64,000 bases of DNA from Tipula vernalis (Eukaryota; Arthropoda; Insecta; Diptera; Tipulidae): the NCBI GenBank assembly GCA_958295665.1, contig OY282558.1, positions 113,450,838 to 113,514,837 on the forward strand, read 5' to 3'. The notes below the pieces were generated by a model. The model was not told where the DNA came from and did no database searches. It saw nothing but the letters and a program-made list of their open reading frames with translations. A program made the translations under genes and the position numbers. Below, piece by piece: positions 13,198 to 25,590 of this stretch (positions are counted from its first letter, which is position 1; each line of letters opens with the position of its first letter).

Positions 13198-14002
13198 TTA
13201 TTTAAATACATATTGCCAATTATTACCTATGACCTTTTGCCATTTCTCGCAAAATTTCATAATTCCATTGGTGTAGAACTTCTCTGGTTTATCCGCGAAT
13301 AACTTGGCCAAGTGATTTTCACAGTCCTTTTTTTAAGCTAACATTAGACCATCAAGGGAATTTTGCAGAGATCGAAACAAATGGTAGTCAGAGGGTGCAA
13401 GGTTTGGACTGTACGGTGGATGCATCAAAACTTCCCAGCCAAGCTTTGGCGTTATCATGATGGAAGACAACAAGCTTTCTATCGATCAATTCTGGCCCGT
13501 TTTTTTTAAATTGCTTGCTGCAATCTAGTTAATTGCTGACAGTAGAGATTAGAATCAATTGTTTGACCAGGTTGTAGAACCTCATAATGTACGATTCCCT
13601 TCTAATCCCACCATAAACACAGCATAACCTTATAAGTAGTCAATGCTGGCTTTGAAGTAGTTTGTGGTGGTTCACCTTTCTTTGACCATGATTTTTAAAA
13701 AGATTTTCTCCTATTTTACCCATTTTCACCGCCAGTAATGATTTATTTCAAAAATGGGCTGATTTCGTTGCCTTTCTGTATCGATTCGCTAACGGAAATT
13801 CGTTCAATCAAATTTTTCATCGACAATTCCTGCGGCACCCAAACATCGAAGTTCTTTGTGTATCCAGCCTTAAGTAAATCATGGCTGCTTATGTGTCGGT
13901 TTTCTTCGATTTTTTGTAAAGTTTCATCAACTTTTTCAGTGTTTGGTCGATCAGAGCGAAGTGCACCTTTAACATCGCAATTTCCAGACCTATCCCAATT
14001 TC
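13198..14002 (-). pseudogene. Second mariner transposase pseudogene
   Basis: Read on the minus strand, fragments in order are RSGNCDVKGALRSDRPNTEK (about 13950-14000), VWVPQELSMKNLIERISVSE, KSWSKKGEPPQTTSKPALTT, VMLCLWWD, the [15 protein letters not shown] region, and a C-terminus ending NWQYVFK with a stop at 13198-13200. This is a mariner transposase of a different subfamily from the one at 11.2 kb. It is broken by several stops and shifts. Terminal inverted repeats were not found, so element limits are unknown. Confidence 0.85.
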
Positions 14003-14147
14003 AAACGCGCGTCACTTTACAGTATTTTGTTGAGAAAAATGTAAATAAATTTAGTTTTGATTTATTTTTTTCCCTTTTCTTTGATGTCTACTACTACGAT
14101 TATAATAAAAAAGACATTTTTTTGTGCAATTGTTGTAACCTTGTCCA

Positions 14148-14400
14148 GCATCTTGATCGTAACATGAGGGGCTGTTTCACGAATAGGGGTCGTCTATAAG
14201 GGAGAAGGGGTCTACATTTTCCAACTCTAACTTCAGATTCGTAATCAGCGACCCAAAAAACCATGAAAATGATATACATCTTGATTGTAACAGTGACATA
14301 CAAGTTGTTTTATGAATAGGGCTTGACAATAGGGGATGAAAGGGGTTAAATTGTACACCTCTGACTTCTGATTCGTAATCAGTGACCCAAAAAAAACCTG
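14148..14400. repeat. Two tandem copies of a ~134-bp unit
   Basis: Two diverged direct copies begin with catcttgat and end with a conserved segment GATTCGTAATCAG followed by GACCCAAAAAA. The conserved segment lies at 14236 and 14370, giving a period of 134 bp. No coding function is apparent. Confidence 0.7.
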
Positions 14401-17400
14401 AGTACAGATTTTGAGATAATTTACTAGAATTTTTGAGTTTTGGCCAGCTTTTTTGGAATCGTAACAATAGAAATAATTGTGAATATGTACTTTCTTGTTT
14501 AATTGAACTTTTATAGATGATTATTAACCACCAATTTTCAACTATGTATATACACATGAAATTACAAATCATTTTCACTTGAAATTGAAAATAAGAGAAA
14601 ATTAACGAAAAATAAAATCAGAATTAACCAAAACTGCTGAGAATTTATTCATACCGGAAATTCCCGACCGTAAGGTGGTTAATGTATCATTCCTATTTTT
14701 GTTAAAAAAAAAATATTTAAAGTAAACGAAAACGGTGATTGATAAATTATATCTCTTTTTTACAATTACCATAACTTGTTTTTGTTTTTTTCCCTTCAAA
14801 ACTAATAATGTTTATATTCATTTAGCTATAACCATCTCAACTATAAATAAATCGGTTAAAACATAATAAAACTATACTACATACTCGTAATAAAAAAAAT
14901 TGTAATGTGTACACGCATTAAAATTAAATCGGTAGCTATAATTTATGAACGCGGCTACGGTTAAGGAAGCAATTTATCTTACACAATTTAAATTCTAATT
15001 TTTTTTATTTTTTATTATTATGTTTATGATTAATTTGTGCATATAATGAAGGTGAGATTTTTAAAGTGATTAATGGAGAGATTGGTTTTCACCGAAAAAT
15101 GTTTCTTTAACGATTTCATTCTTTTGGTAAATAAAACTCATTACTTATGAGTACATTTTACCTTTTTACCTTTATTGTAGATTTTTACCGTCGACAACAC
15201 TTTACTGTCGTAAAAAAACATTAATATCAAATCAAATTTGACCGTATTACTCGTATGTATTTATTATTTTATTCACAGATATAAACAAACCATATATGTA
15301 ATACGATTTACCTGTATAGCTGTTGTATACTATATGATAAGAATGTCAATCAACAATAATAAAACCAAACCAAATGAAATCAGCCAATTAATCAACAAAA
15401 AAAAAAAAAAAAACTCGCACATAAACCATAAAGACTAATTCTAAAGGTCTCAATTAGTGATTGTTGTACAAGACGTTATTGTTATTTGCTAAAAACAGTC
15501 CAAAGCAAATCAAATCGATTAGTGTCGTTATTATTCTAATGAACTAAAAAATGTGTGACTACAATAATTGAAAGTAAAAAGTTCTTTTCACCGCGCGTAT
15601 TTTACAATTTAATCAATGAACCGGACAATAATAATTTTTGGAAAGTGGGAATTTTATGACTTTGTTCATATACTATATATATATATACAGGAAATGCAGG
15701 TGGTTTAATATAGAACAATCAATTATTATTAGCATGGCGTAATTAAATTTTGGCACGTAATGCACCTACCCAAATCAGACGCGGTTCATGGCATAGATCA
15801 TTAACAATTTGTTTCTTAATATATACCGCACAAGCAAATCATTAACGCATAAGGCATAACATATAAATTTAAAATAATAAAATAAACAAGTAAAAAATCT
15901 TGTAATTATAATTTCATTAATTAAATTTTTTAATTAAATTACACGTCCGTTGAACTAAAGTTAAGTTGGTTAAATTTGTGTTGTGTAGGCAGGGTTTAAT
16001 GATATTTACGCAATATACAAACACGCAGTTTACGCATAATTTAGAATTTTATTTTCGAACACGTAATTTTAGTCTTGTATATGTATAATTGATTGAACTC
16101 GTCTAATTGATTTATGTGATTTTAGCGGTATTCATGTTGTTGTTTCGTACATACATATATCGCCGTGCCGTTAAAATGTTTATGCAAATTTTTTTATAAT
16201 TGGCATTGATATGATATAGCGTATTTTACAATATAGGGGAATTTAAATTTGTTTTGTAATAAGCGAAGATTATGGTTAGTGATAAAATCAAATGATTTGG
16301 GAATTAGGGTAAATCTGGTATAAAACTACTCAATTTTCCAGATATTTTAATTAGCTTCGTAGTATTCTAACTTTTAGTCAAACTGGCACTCTCTCTTTCC
16401 AATTCATATTTTTTTCAGTTAAGAATACAAGGAGTATTTTTACAAAATTTAATTTTAATACTTCCAAATTTCGTAATTTTTAAGTTCTTCGTTTTTGGAA
16501 TCTAGAGTAAGAAATTCATTCATGCCCTTATTCAGAAAGAAAGAGACAACGGTTAAATAATATTTCATCTCTTTCTTCTTTCTAGAAATTGCGTTTTGTT
16601 TTACAATTTAAATCCAATTCAAGTTGATTTTGCTTTGTTTTACGTTTAGAAATATTTAAACTTCGGAATATTAATTTAAACGAAATTGGGCTGTGAAATA
16701 CATATTTAATTCTTTCGTTACGAAGTCCATGTCGCAAACAAACTTCTCTTTCTTAAAAGAAGAAAGGGAAGAAATATTATTGAACTGGAGATTGGCGTTT
16801 TTTTAAACTGGGCATAAGTCTCTTAAACTTTTCTTTCCAGGGTTTCAATACATAATAAATTCCGCAAATCCTTAAATTTTACGTAATTCCTAAATAATTT
16901 ATTTCTAAATACCTTCAGCGCCGTAGCTATGCTATTTGGATTCCTTTGGACACGGCTACTATCAAAATTGAGGGAATTTTGATTCTAAAATCTGTTCTCG
17001 GTTTTAAAACAAAATCGTTTCGATCAAATAAATGGTATAGCCGAAAACTCTTCAAATAAATTGTTTGAATTGAGAGATACCGTTTTGAAAGTTAAAATTA
17101 GTTTAACCCATGAAAAAATACCGACTAATCGCCTTTCGAAGAAACTGAAGGTCAATCAAATTTCGAATAATTTCGAAAATCACACAATTATAACTCAACA
17201 ATTTCGAAATGTTCAGAGATTTACATTTTTTAAATTTGCAAATAGTAGACATTTTTCGTGATTTTTAAGACTTTAGAAGATTTTCGAAATTTTTTGGGAT
17301 TATTATTTCGGAACGACACTATCTTAACTCATTCAAATTTTTAGGATGATATAACATTCCGAAAAATTTCTAAAAACTTGTAATATCGAATAACTGCGAA

Positions 17401-17529
17401 TATCTTACAAATTCCGAATAATATCACTGCTTGCATTTCATTCAATCGGCCAACGCATGTTTCTTTAAGGTTAGATGTCAAATTGAATATTTACTAGTGA
17501 CATTTGTTCAAAGCGTAAGCAATTTTTTC
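14401..17529. other. AT-rich stretch, no gene recognised
   Basis: It contains a poly-A run near 15398-15412 and a short TA microsatellite near 15671-15684. A few longer frames show no recognisable motif. Nothing else could be supported. Confidence 0.45.
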
Positions 17530-17990
17530 ATCTTATTGAAAATGTCGAGTTTTTGTGCTAAAAATAGCATTTGCGGGAAATTTTACTTCTTTAGTTTTCG
17601 GCGAATATGCTCCATCAAATACAACATGCAAAGAGTGGTTTCAACGATTCAAAGTTGATGATTTTGACGCAAAAGACAAAGAACGTAAAGGCTGATCAAA
17701 AAAAAAAATTGAAGACGGAGAATTGAAAGCATTACTGGACGAAGACCGAAAAATAATTGGCAGAACAGTTGAGTGTTACCCAACAATGTGTTTCGCAACG
17801 TATACATGCAATGGGATTGGTTCAGAAGCTGGAAATTTGACTACCACACGACATTGATCGTCGGAAAACCATGTGCGAATTGTTGCTTCAACGACAATGG
17901 AAGGAGTTTTCGCATCGGATCATCATTATGACAATCCAAACCGCAAACTAGCGTGGGCCTATCCAGTTTTTTTCTACTAAAAAACGTCGA
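17530..17990 (+). pseudogene. Third mariner transposase fragment (N-terminal half)
   Basis: Plus-strand segments read TTCKEWFQRFKVDDFDAKDK (about 17622-17680), then IEDGELKALLDEDRK, then HYDNPNRKLAWAYP (about 17925-17965). These match the order of the HTH half and the region before the first catalytic aspartate in mariner transposases. A stop follows KERKG and shifts separate the blocks. The reading fades out near 18000, before the second catalytic motif, so the 3' half is missing. Confidence 0.8.
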
Positions 17991-18542
17991 AAATACATTT
18001 GTACACCCAATATATGATTTGTCGACCAAACCGTTAAAAAGTTTGTCAATTTTTTGTCAACAATTTGTCGATAAAGGATAAGGAATTCACAAAATGGTCA
18101 CATTTTTACATGATCATGCATAGCTTTGCCGATTAGTTTGTCAAATTTACTTCGCCACCATTTGTTCAAAGCTTGTTCGCCTGAAAATAATCAAAATATC
18201 GTGTCAACAAAAATTTGTGTTAATGATGATCCAGGTGTCTTTGTGTTTGTGGTTCTCTAAAATTTCTTTTGGATTCGATGGTGTTTAGAAGGAATGGAAG
18301 GAAATTGCGGAGTTAAACGCCGTTGGCTTATCTTATTCACTCGGGGACATTCTTTGAAGAAAATTGGGTCTTTGACTTGGTAGTAACAATCGAAGTTTTA
18401 GAATGTCTTTTTCAACCCATTCCAAGTGTAAAGCATCGGAACTGTGCAACAGCGCAATACTACTGTGATTAAAAAGTTGTAAGACTAAATCGCGAACATT
18501 TAAATCGAGCGAGCTTATCCAAACGAATAGTTTTTTTTTCTT

Positions 18543-18845
18543 AGGTTGGTATCAATTGAAATCAATCGAAAGTGCATTTTTTGATTTCTAAAAAAAGTTC
18601 AGCAAACAAGTTGCACCAAATTTTGCTTCAAAATTAAAATTTCGGCTTCCGAAACGTTGGAAATGCTGGAAAAGATTTTTGGAGACCAAGCACGGTCTAA
18701 AGCGAGTATTTTTGATTGGTATTATAAGTTGTTCAAAGAAGGCAGAGAATGCGTTGAACACGATGAACATCCTTGCTGTTCTTCAAGGTCTACCAATGAA
18801 TAAAACGTCAAGGGAGTCAAGGATTTGGTGCTCAAACTCCACTTT
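18543..18845 (+). pseudogene. Fourth mariner fragment (5' end and HTH)
   Basis: TAGGTTGGTATC at 18543 resembles a mariner terminal repeat. About 90 bp further on, a plus-strand frame reads SASETLEMLEKIFGDQARSK, then WYYKLFKEGRECVEHDEHP. This is the usual first HTH and linker of one mariner group. A stop and divergence end the similarity near 18845. It is a 3'-truncated remnant, and its nearest relative in the window would be the 11.2-kb copy. Confidence 0.75.
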
Positions 18846-19445
18846 TGAATATGTTGATTATAGAATTGTGAGTCTGCAAATTTTCAAATTTGCTGATTTC
18901 ATCGAAAATTGTTTTTGATAACTTTGAAGTTTTGAACGGGGAGTTGTGTATCAAAAATTCGAATTTTTAGTTTGGTAAGTTTAAAAATTGAAAAGCTATA
19001 AAGCTTCGAAATTCGTTCTAATCCCGGGGAAAAAAATTTAAATTAGTAATTTGCATTAAAATTTAAAATCATTCTTGTGAATTGCGGGACGGCTAAGACC
19101 TTTGCCTCCATTAATAGTTTTTATTAGTATGGTACAGATTCGATAAAACGGTTCACAGATTTCAGAATTTGATGAAATATTTTAATTTAGGGAATTTAAC
19201 AACAACGCAATATTGTAAAATTTTATGAAATTTCAGAATATAATCATAAAATAACAGTTTACGTATCAAGTTTGGAAAGGCATACTGCACGATTAGGCAA
19301 TTTTCAACTTATTCTTGGCAATAGAAGCAAGTCCAGAAAAATGCCTTAACAAGCGAGGTGTGTACATTATCTTTTCTGCAACCAAAACAACTTACATCAC
19401 TGTATGTTTTCAGAACGCAAAATAATTGATGTCTTAAGGATTAAA

Positions 19446-19902
19446 CAGAAAAAGAGCGACGACGACAAGCGACAACGCCTGTCAAATTAAAATACGCAGA
19501 AAGGATACGACAACAATACCGCCGAACTTTTTTAGAATCTATTTTTAATTTTGTCGCCAGTGTTGCAATGTTACCAACTGTTTTGCTTGGTTGCTATGTT
19601 GGTAATTCCATATTTTTGGCTGTCAATTTTTTCATATCCTAAATTTTCGCTCCTTCAACAACAAACAATGAAACTTCAATGGGGAAAATTAATTTAAATT
19701 ATTATTTTTTAATTCATTAGACATAATATCGTTTAAAAAAAATTAATTGAGCAAGTGAGACAATTTTTAAGGTTTTGTTGCTCGTTATGTTATTTAATTT
19801 TGTCGTCTGTCGCTGACGGACTTGTTGTGTTTACTAAGGCAACATCGCCAGCAGACAAACTTATTTTGAAGTCGTCGCTTGTAGTCAACGCTCTTGTTCT
19901 CT
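19446..19902. mobile_element. MITE-like element with ~28-bp inverted ends
   Basis: The left end reads CAGAAAAAGAGCGACGACGA and the right end, read inward, GAGAACAAGAGCGTTGACTA. Both continue with CAAGCGAC. The match is about 28 of 33 positions. The 457-bp body carries no recognised gene. No clear target duplication was identified, so the element class is unknown. Confidence 0.5.
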
Positions 19903-20001
19903 TTATACCTATAGGCTTGTATAATATTTGTTCTACGGTCATCTTGTTTGAAATCACTTTCGCCATGACATTTTGATCCAAAATAGTATATTATTCAACG
20001 A

Positions 20002-20101
20002 GCATATAATGATAGCTGTTATTCACGAAGATGAAGTTTACCGACACGAGCCGATAGGCGAGTGTCGTAAATCATCTGAGTGAATAACACCCATTATATG
20101 C
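20002..20101. repeat. Hairpin element (about 46-bp arms)
   Basis: The left arm, beginning GCATATAATG and containing TGTTATTCAC, is complementary with a few mismatches to the right arm ending CATTATATGC. The loop is about 8 bases (around ccgatagg). This may be a foldback MITE or the surviving end of a larger element. A palindromic word cgtataatgagtatattatacg follows near 20350. Confidence 0.6.
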
Positions 20102-20515
20102 GAGTAGAATACGATAATTTGTCCACGACCGATAAAAAATTGTATTTTAATATCAAATCGTTTAAATAATCCTAAAATAATTTACGTCGACATTTTGACG
20201 TCTCAATTTAATAATAATGAAAATAGCAAGAGACTACTAGATAAAATTTCAAAAATGAAATTTTTACTTGGTAGTAGTGAATAATGGAAGAAGGGACTAC
20301 TAGATAAATTAGCAGTGCATAATGGATATCATTATAATTGAAGAAACAAACGTATAATGAGTATATTATACGTTACTCGTGGACAAACGAAGTTTTTACT
20401 GGCTATTAAAAAACCATGGCGAAAATTAAACTTTCGGTCTGATTTTTAATTTAAGCATGCTTTGCAAATTTGAATCGATGAAATTTTTGTTATAATGGTG
20501 CATACTTCAAAACTA

Positions 20516-20608
20516 TCGACGGTAATTTTTGGTAATTTAGCAACAGATAAAAAAATTAATTCCATCAATTCTTCTGTTGCAAAATTACCAAAAAAGTTAC
20601 TGTCGGCA
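20516..20608. mobile_element. Small MITE, family member 1 (see 40731)
   Basis: Ends GACGGTAATTTTTGGTAATT and the inverted AAATTACCAAAAAAGTTACT enclose about 30 bp. A second copy with the same arms but a longer centre is at 40731-40865. The arms also include an AGCAACAG / CTGTTGC block. No coding capacity. Confidence 0.65.
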
Positions 20609-21422
20609 GCATAAATGACAAGCATTTCTCATTCTCATTGTGGAAAGAAATGCTTTCATTTAAAATATAAAATGGAAATTGAATCTGATAGCGATCAGAA
20701 AACTATTGCTGATGCGATTGAGGAAAAAATTTAAAAATAGATCCGACCAAACAGATGAATGCCACAAGATGACTTATCTATTTGAGAAATTCAAAATTCT
20801 CAAATCTTCAAGCTTAAGGAGTCATTACTCGAACATTTTTTGTAACCCAAAATATTGATATAACCCAGTTTTAAAAAGCGGTCTTGTTTTATCAGTGGTC
20901 ACTAAAAAAGTCCAAAGTGCTAAGTAGGGATGAAATCCTTAAATTTATAGCGGAAGCGAGTGAAAACGATTACCTGATGATCATAAATAATGAGATTGTT
21001 AGAACTAGGTGCCTGTTTTAATAAAATTATTTTTATTTTTTTAATAAAATTTGTTTTTTGATCAACCTTTACTCTGCCTGGATCTCATCTACATCCCCAA
21101 CATAAAGGAACATTTGTTTATAGTTGGCAAGAAAAACTTTGAGGTCTGTAGGAAGGAGTTTTGTCTTCGGCTAAAAATACGCTGCACAACCGTTTTTCGT
21201 ATGTTACAAACTAGGAAAACTAACAATACAACCTGTAGGCATTAGTGATGATTGATGTTAATCGATACTTCTACCAGCATTATTTCTTCATAATATAACT
21301 TTAACAGTCAAAATTTTACCGTTTATTTTAATAAATAAACTATTCGCTTTAAATATAAGAAATTGTTTTTTTTACTAGTTCTGAGTTGTAGAACAAAATG
21401 ATGTACCTATAAATAGACGGAG

Positions 21423-23640
21423 AGCTGGCTGCAAAAAAGCGAAATAATCGAGTATGGTCGAGATTTGCGGTCGTAAAAAAATGATCGTATAATTCTGAAA
21501 ATTTGTACAGAGATAGATTTTAACTGTATAAATAAAGAAAAATTTTGTCAGAAAGCTAGATGGTGGTCCAAGCGCTCTCAGAAACGATAAAGTAGTAAAT
21601 GAGCCGAAATAAAAGCATGACGTATAGTTCTGACATTTTGTTTACTATACTATTTTGTTTATACCAATAAAATATAATCTGTAAAGCTAAAGAAATTAAA
21701 AGTGAGGCTAACTGACAAAATAAATTGTTTAATAATTCGGGTGAAAATTTCGCTTTCGGTGCCATGCTCGAGGTTTTTGCTTTTGTTATCGAAGAATGAT
21801 GGAATATAGTTCTGGCATTTTACGTAATCGTTTACTACATGTGTAATTATGTTATAACTAAATAACCAAACAATGCCAGAGCTACATGAATATAAGCGCT
21901 ACCATGTTTTGCATCCAATAAATATTTTCCACAATTAGTAATATTTTTTCAATAATTTCAAAACGTTTTGAAGGTATTAGTCGTCCAACTAGATGAAATC
22001 AAGACATCAGTTCTGACTTAGAAAAACATCAGATAAAAAAAGATTATTTGCATTTACGCAAACATCGCAACGATCAGAAAAAATATTAATCCTTTTTCCA
22101 GTACAGATCTAAATAATAATTATATATAATATTTGTACAGAGCGATGAGCGACTAATGCAGCAGCAGAACTTTTTACTGAATGTTGAAAAAAATGGAGAA
22201 GTTCAACGTAATAATTTTATCACAGAATGTGCAAGGTTGACTAATCGATTCGAAGCGCCTATAAAACCAAACAAAAATTTTTGAAACAGTCATGAGAAGA
22301 AAACAATTAAACTTAACAACAAGGTTCAGGAAGTACGCGTTCAATGAGATTCATTCCATGGAAGCACGTACTGACATTGAAAAACTAGTGCAGTTTCCGA
22401 TGAGACCTGTGCGGATGCCATTATAGTGATGGCATCATTTTCAAAATTGACAGACTTCCCACACAGACGAACTTTTAATTGACGGATTTTTAACGGATGT
22501 CTCAGAAACTTTTGGTACAATAGCGATAAAAGTACTAAAATTTATCAAGAATAATAGAGCTTCAAAAGTACATATAATTCTCGATCGATACTGCGGCCCA
22601 TCTATTGATGATTACGAGCGCTCTTTGAGAAGAGGACAACGTGATGATCTCCAATATGTAATACATGGACCACAACAAACAAGGCCAATTGATCTTTCGA
22701 AAGAGTTGAGGAACGATAAATTAAAAATCGTTCTATTTACATTTTGCATTACGTTCTGGGCAAAGTAAGGAAGTTGCTCCTTTCATAAGTAACAAACAAA
22801 TTTTTATGAATCGTATTTATTGTTAGAAGTATGAAGTGGATGACAATCAAAACTTCATAAAAACAATTGATCGTAGATCACGATTCTAATATCACTCATT
22901 GATTTTAATCATTATGTTTGCAAATCTCCATCATATGAAAAGCCAATCAATAGTCTGATTAGAATGTCGGGTTGCAAAACATCGAAGAATATTTCAAAGA
23001 AGATTCTGTGCAAAGCACTGCGTTCATTTTGTGGTTTTACAGGATGTGAGTTCAACCCGGTATTTTATCGAAAAGGATAACAACGGCCATTTAGAATGTT
23101 ATGCCAGTCACAGAGAATGAAGAAAGAACGTTCGAAATCCTGCAAAATTACGTTAGCAATATATATGGGATTGAAAACAGAAATGTCGACATTCCCGTAA
23201 ATACGGCGCAATTTGAATTATTTAAGATAATGAATGAATAAAATAAATGTCGGGCACGGCAGTGAAAGCGACATTTTTACGCGCAATGATAAACAATTTA
23301 TTTTGTCAATTAACCTCACTTTTAACTTTTCTGCAACTTTACATATTGTTTTTTATTGGTATAAACTTACAGTAAACAAAATGTCAGAACTATATAGCTT
23401 ATGATTTTTATTTCTGTTCATGATTTACTACTTTACCGCGTCTGAGAGCGCTTGGGCCACGCCCTATCTTCCTCGATCATTTTTGTATAGTGAAAAATTA
23501 ACACGTTTGATCGCTCGTCCACGCTCTGTGTCTCAAGAGATCCTTCTAACAGATGGGCACTAGATTTTTCAATGCCATTAGAAACGTTTTAAACACAAAT
23601 CTCGACTATACTCAATCATGTCATTTTTTTGTAGCCAGCT
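21423..23640. mobile_element. Unclassified DNA transposon with long inverted repeats
   Basis: Long imperfect inverted repeats lie at about 21423-21738 and 23280-23640. The outer ends read AGCTGGCTGCAAAAAAG on the left and AGCTGGCTACAAAAAAA inward from the right. A shared ATYGAGTATRGTCGAGATTTG block follows. Further in, both arms share CCAAGCGCTCTCAGA, TAGTTCTGACATTTTGTTTA, a TTTATACCAATAAAA block and TTGACAAAATAAATTGTTTA in the same order. The 1.5 kb between them carries a decayed gene (22160-23240). Overall length is about 2.2 kb. No clear target duplication was found, so I cannot place it in a superfamily. Confidence 0.75.
22160..23240 (+). pseudogene. Decayed gene of an uncharacterised multi-copy protein type
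   Basis: The clearest block (22511-22633) reads FGTIAIKVLKFIKNN then VHIILDRYCGPSIDDYERSL. A GPQQTRPIDLSKELRNDK segment follows near 22669-22725. Further on come GCEFNPVFYRKG (about 23044-23085) and ENEERTFEILQNYVSNIYG (about 23115-23170). From memory, this order (a D-x-Y-S-I-K-x-x-E-R-like motif, a TGCDx-type motif, then a short helical tail with xxFVxxIYG) recurs in uncharacterised repetitive proteins of many animals. I cannot name a catalytic activity. Several stops and shifts break the frame. It lies between the long inverted repeats of the 21.4-23.6 kb element, so it is probably that element's own gene. Confidence 0.6.
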
Positions 23641-24336
23641 GTTAGACTAAAAGTACAAAACATTAAAATTTATAAAAATGTGAAATAATTTATCAAAACG
23701 GAATAATTTTAATGTTTGAAAATGTAACGGACTTTGAATTAACTAGAATGGCTAGAATTTTCAAATACCAAAATTCTTAAGGCCGGTACGCTGCTGAAGT
23801 TAATATGGAGTTCGATTGGGTAAAATAAATCATTTTACTGTCAAAAATGCGTATGATTGGGTAGAATATATCATTTATCTGTTGATTTAAATCAATTTTG
23901 ACAAATTGAGATTTTTTGCAAGATTTACCAATTCCAACAATAAAGAAATGTCAATCACAATTGTGACAATTCAAGACGTCGAAAAATTCGTCGTTTTAAA
24001 TCACTCCGGAATTTTTACGAGTTCGTTATTTATTAATACATTAGTTGTGTTATTAAAATAATTTATGGTGACAAACTCTGTGTAATTTTCTGCATAATCA
24101 AACTAAAGATTTACTGACGGTTAACATAACCTCAAAAAGAAATCCCATACATGCTGCATATGCGTACGATTGGGCATCAAAAACTTATTTTTTTTTTGAC
24201 AGCCCATTCGAACACGACATAAATGAAATTTTCACTGCTCTCCATAAAATAGCAGATAAATCGGGCGTGGAAAATTTGTTTGTCGATTCTCGTAAAATTT
24301 TATAAAAGATAAACTTCAATTTGGAATTTAAAAACA

Positions 24337-25242
24337 AAATTAAAATTGAATGCAATTGACCGCAACAAGAAAGCGCCAGGACCGAACTATATACCAAATG
24401 TTGCCTTAAAGGCTGCGATTCTAGAAAAACCCGAAGAGTTCCTGGAGGTGTATAACTCTTGCCTAAGAGAAGAAACATTCCCAGATATTTGGAAGAAGCA
24501 GATGCTGATACTGATTCCAAAGGGTAAAGCACATTCGGAAGATCCTTCATCATTTTGCCCAATCTGTCTGCTAGATGGAGCGGGGAAATTACTTGAAAGG
24601 CTGCTCGGCAATCGATTAGAAGAAGCTATCGTATCATCTGGAGACCTTGCCCATAACCAATATGGGTTCCGCAAAGCGCGCTCAACTATTGATGCTATTC
24701 AGCTCGTTACCAGGCTGGCAGAAAACGCCATTAGCGGCAGCAAATGGAAAGGAGGCCGTAAAATATACTGCGCTATTGTTACGCTAGATATGAAAAATGC
24801 GTTTAACACAGCAAAATGGGAACATATTATGAGCGCCCTTAATATCAGGAATGTGCCTTGCTACATCAAGCGGGTAATCGCAAGCTATTTTAAAAACCGC
24901 ACTTTGCAGTACCGCACGAATGAAGGGTGCAAGGAGTACACAGTTACATGCGGGGTCCCCCAGGGATCTGTCGTCGGTCCAATGCTTTGGAATATTATGT
25001 AAGTTAGTTGGGTTTGCCGATGATATCGCCATCGTAGCAGTTTCAAAGTACAAGGAAGAACTGGAAAACATTTGCAGGGATACTGTGGGTATAATCCAAC
25101 AAAGGCTTGACTCAGTTGGGCTGCAATTGGCGGAACAAAAAACGGAAGCGGTGCTTATAACCAGCAGAAAGGTCCTGGAAACAATTTCCATTAGAATCGG
25201 AGCACATACGATTTTCTCGCAACCCGCGATAAGGTACCTAGG
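24337..25242 (+). pseudogene. R1-type LINE reverse transcriptase fragment
   Basis: The frame 24346-25002 covers much of a non-LTR reverse transcriptase: APGPNYIPNVALK, ILIPKGKAHSEDPSSFCPIC, NQYGFRKARSTIDAIQLV, the first catalytic block TLDMKNAFNTAKW and CGVPQGSVVGPMLWNIM. The second catalytic block GFADDIAIVAV (near 25012-25045) is in another frame after about 36 bases have been lost. The fragment ends around RYLG (25242). Style and motif wording fit the R1 clade. Both ends are missing. There is no rDNA nearby, so this is not an rDNA-inserted R1. Confidence 0.88.
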
Positions 25243-25279
25243 GTATCGCGCGATTTTATATATTTACGGGGAAAATTTT

Positions 25280-25590
25280 ATGCCAGATTTTGTAATTAGG
25301 AGATTTTGTAATTAAGAAATTTTGTAATAGAGATTTAGTAAAAAAGATTTTGTAATGGGAAATTTCGTACCCAACCCATTTTTATGTTCATGTTTTTAAT
25401 ATTTTTAAATTTCTCTTGATTTCTTTAATTTGTAATAATCTAAATTAGGGGTGCTTACATTTTTTTGAGCCGCGATCCACATATTTTGAAAATTGCTTAC
25501 ACACTAATTGAAAGAGTCTCTATTTTCAAAATTTAAATTTATTTTGAAAATTGCTTACATACTAATTGAAAGTCTCTATTTTCAAGAAGA
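25280..25590. repeat. Short direct repeats
   Basis: At 25284-25360 a word AGATTTTGTAATTAG and its variants recur about five times. At about 25490-25585 a 68-bp stretch (attgcttac, actaattgaaag, tctctattttcaa) is directly duplicated. These look like simple replication-slippage products. Confidence 0.7.

Noticed and set aside
21556..21765. 69-codon minus-strand frame
   Set aside because: It sits within the inverted repeat of the 21.4-23.6 kb element and has no motif.
23790..24215. MITE bounded by GCCGGTACGCTGCTG-like ends
   Set aside because: Inverted similarity around tgcgtatgattggg and gcgtacgattgggc words is patchy and direct in part; ends could not be defined.
24337..25242. rDNA-inserted R1 element
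   Set aside because: The fragment is R1-type by motif, but no ribosomal DNA flanks it.
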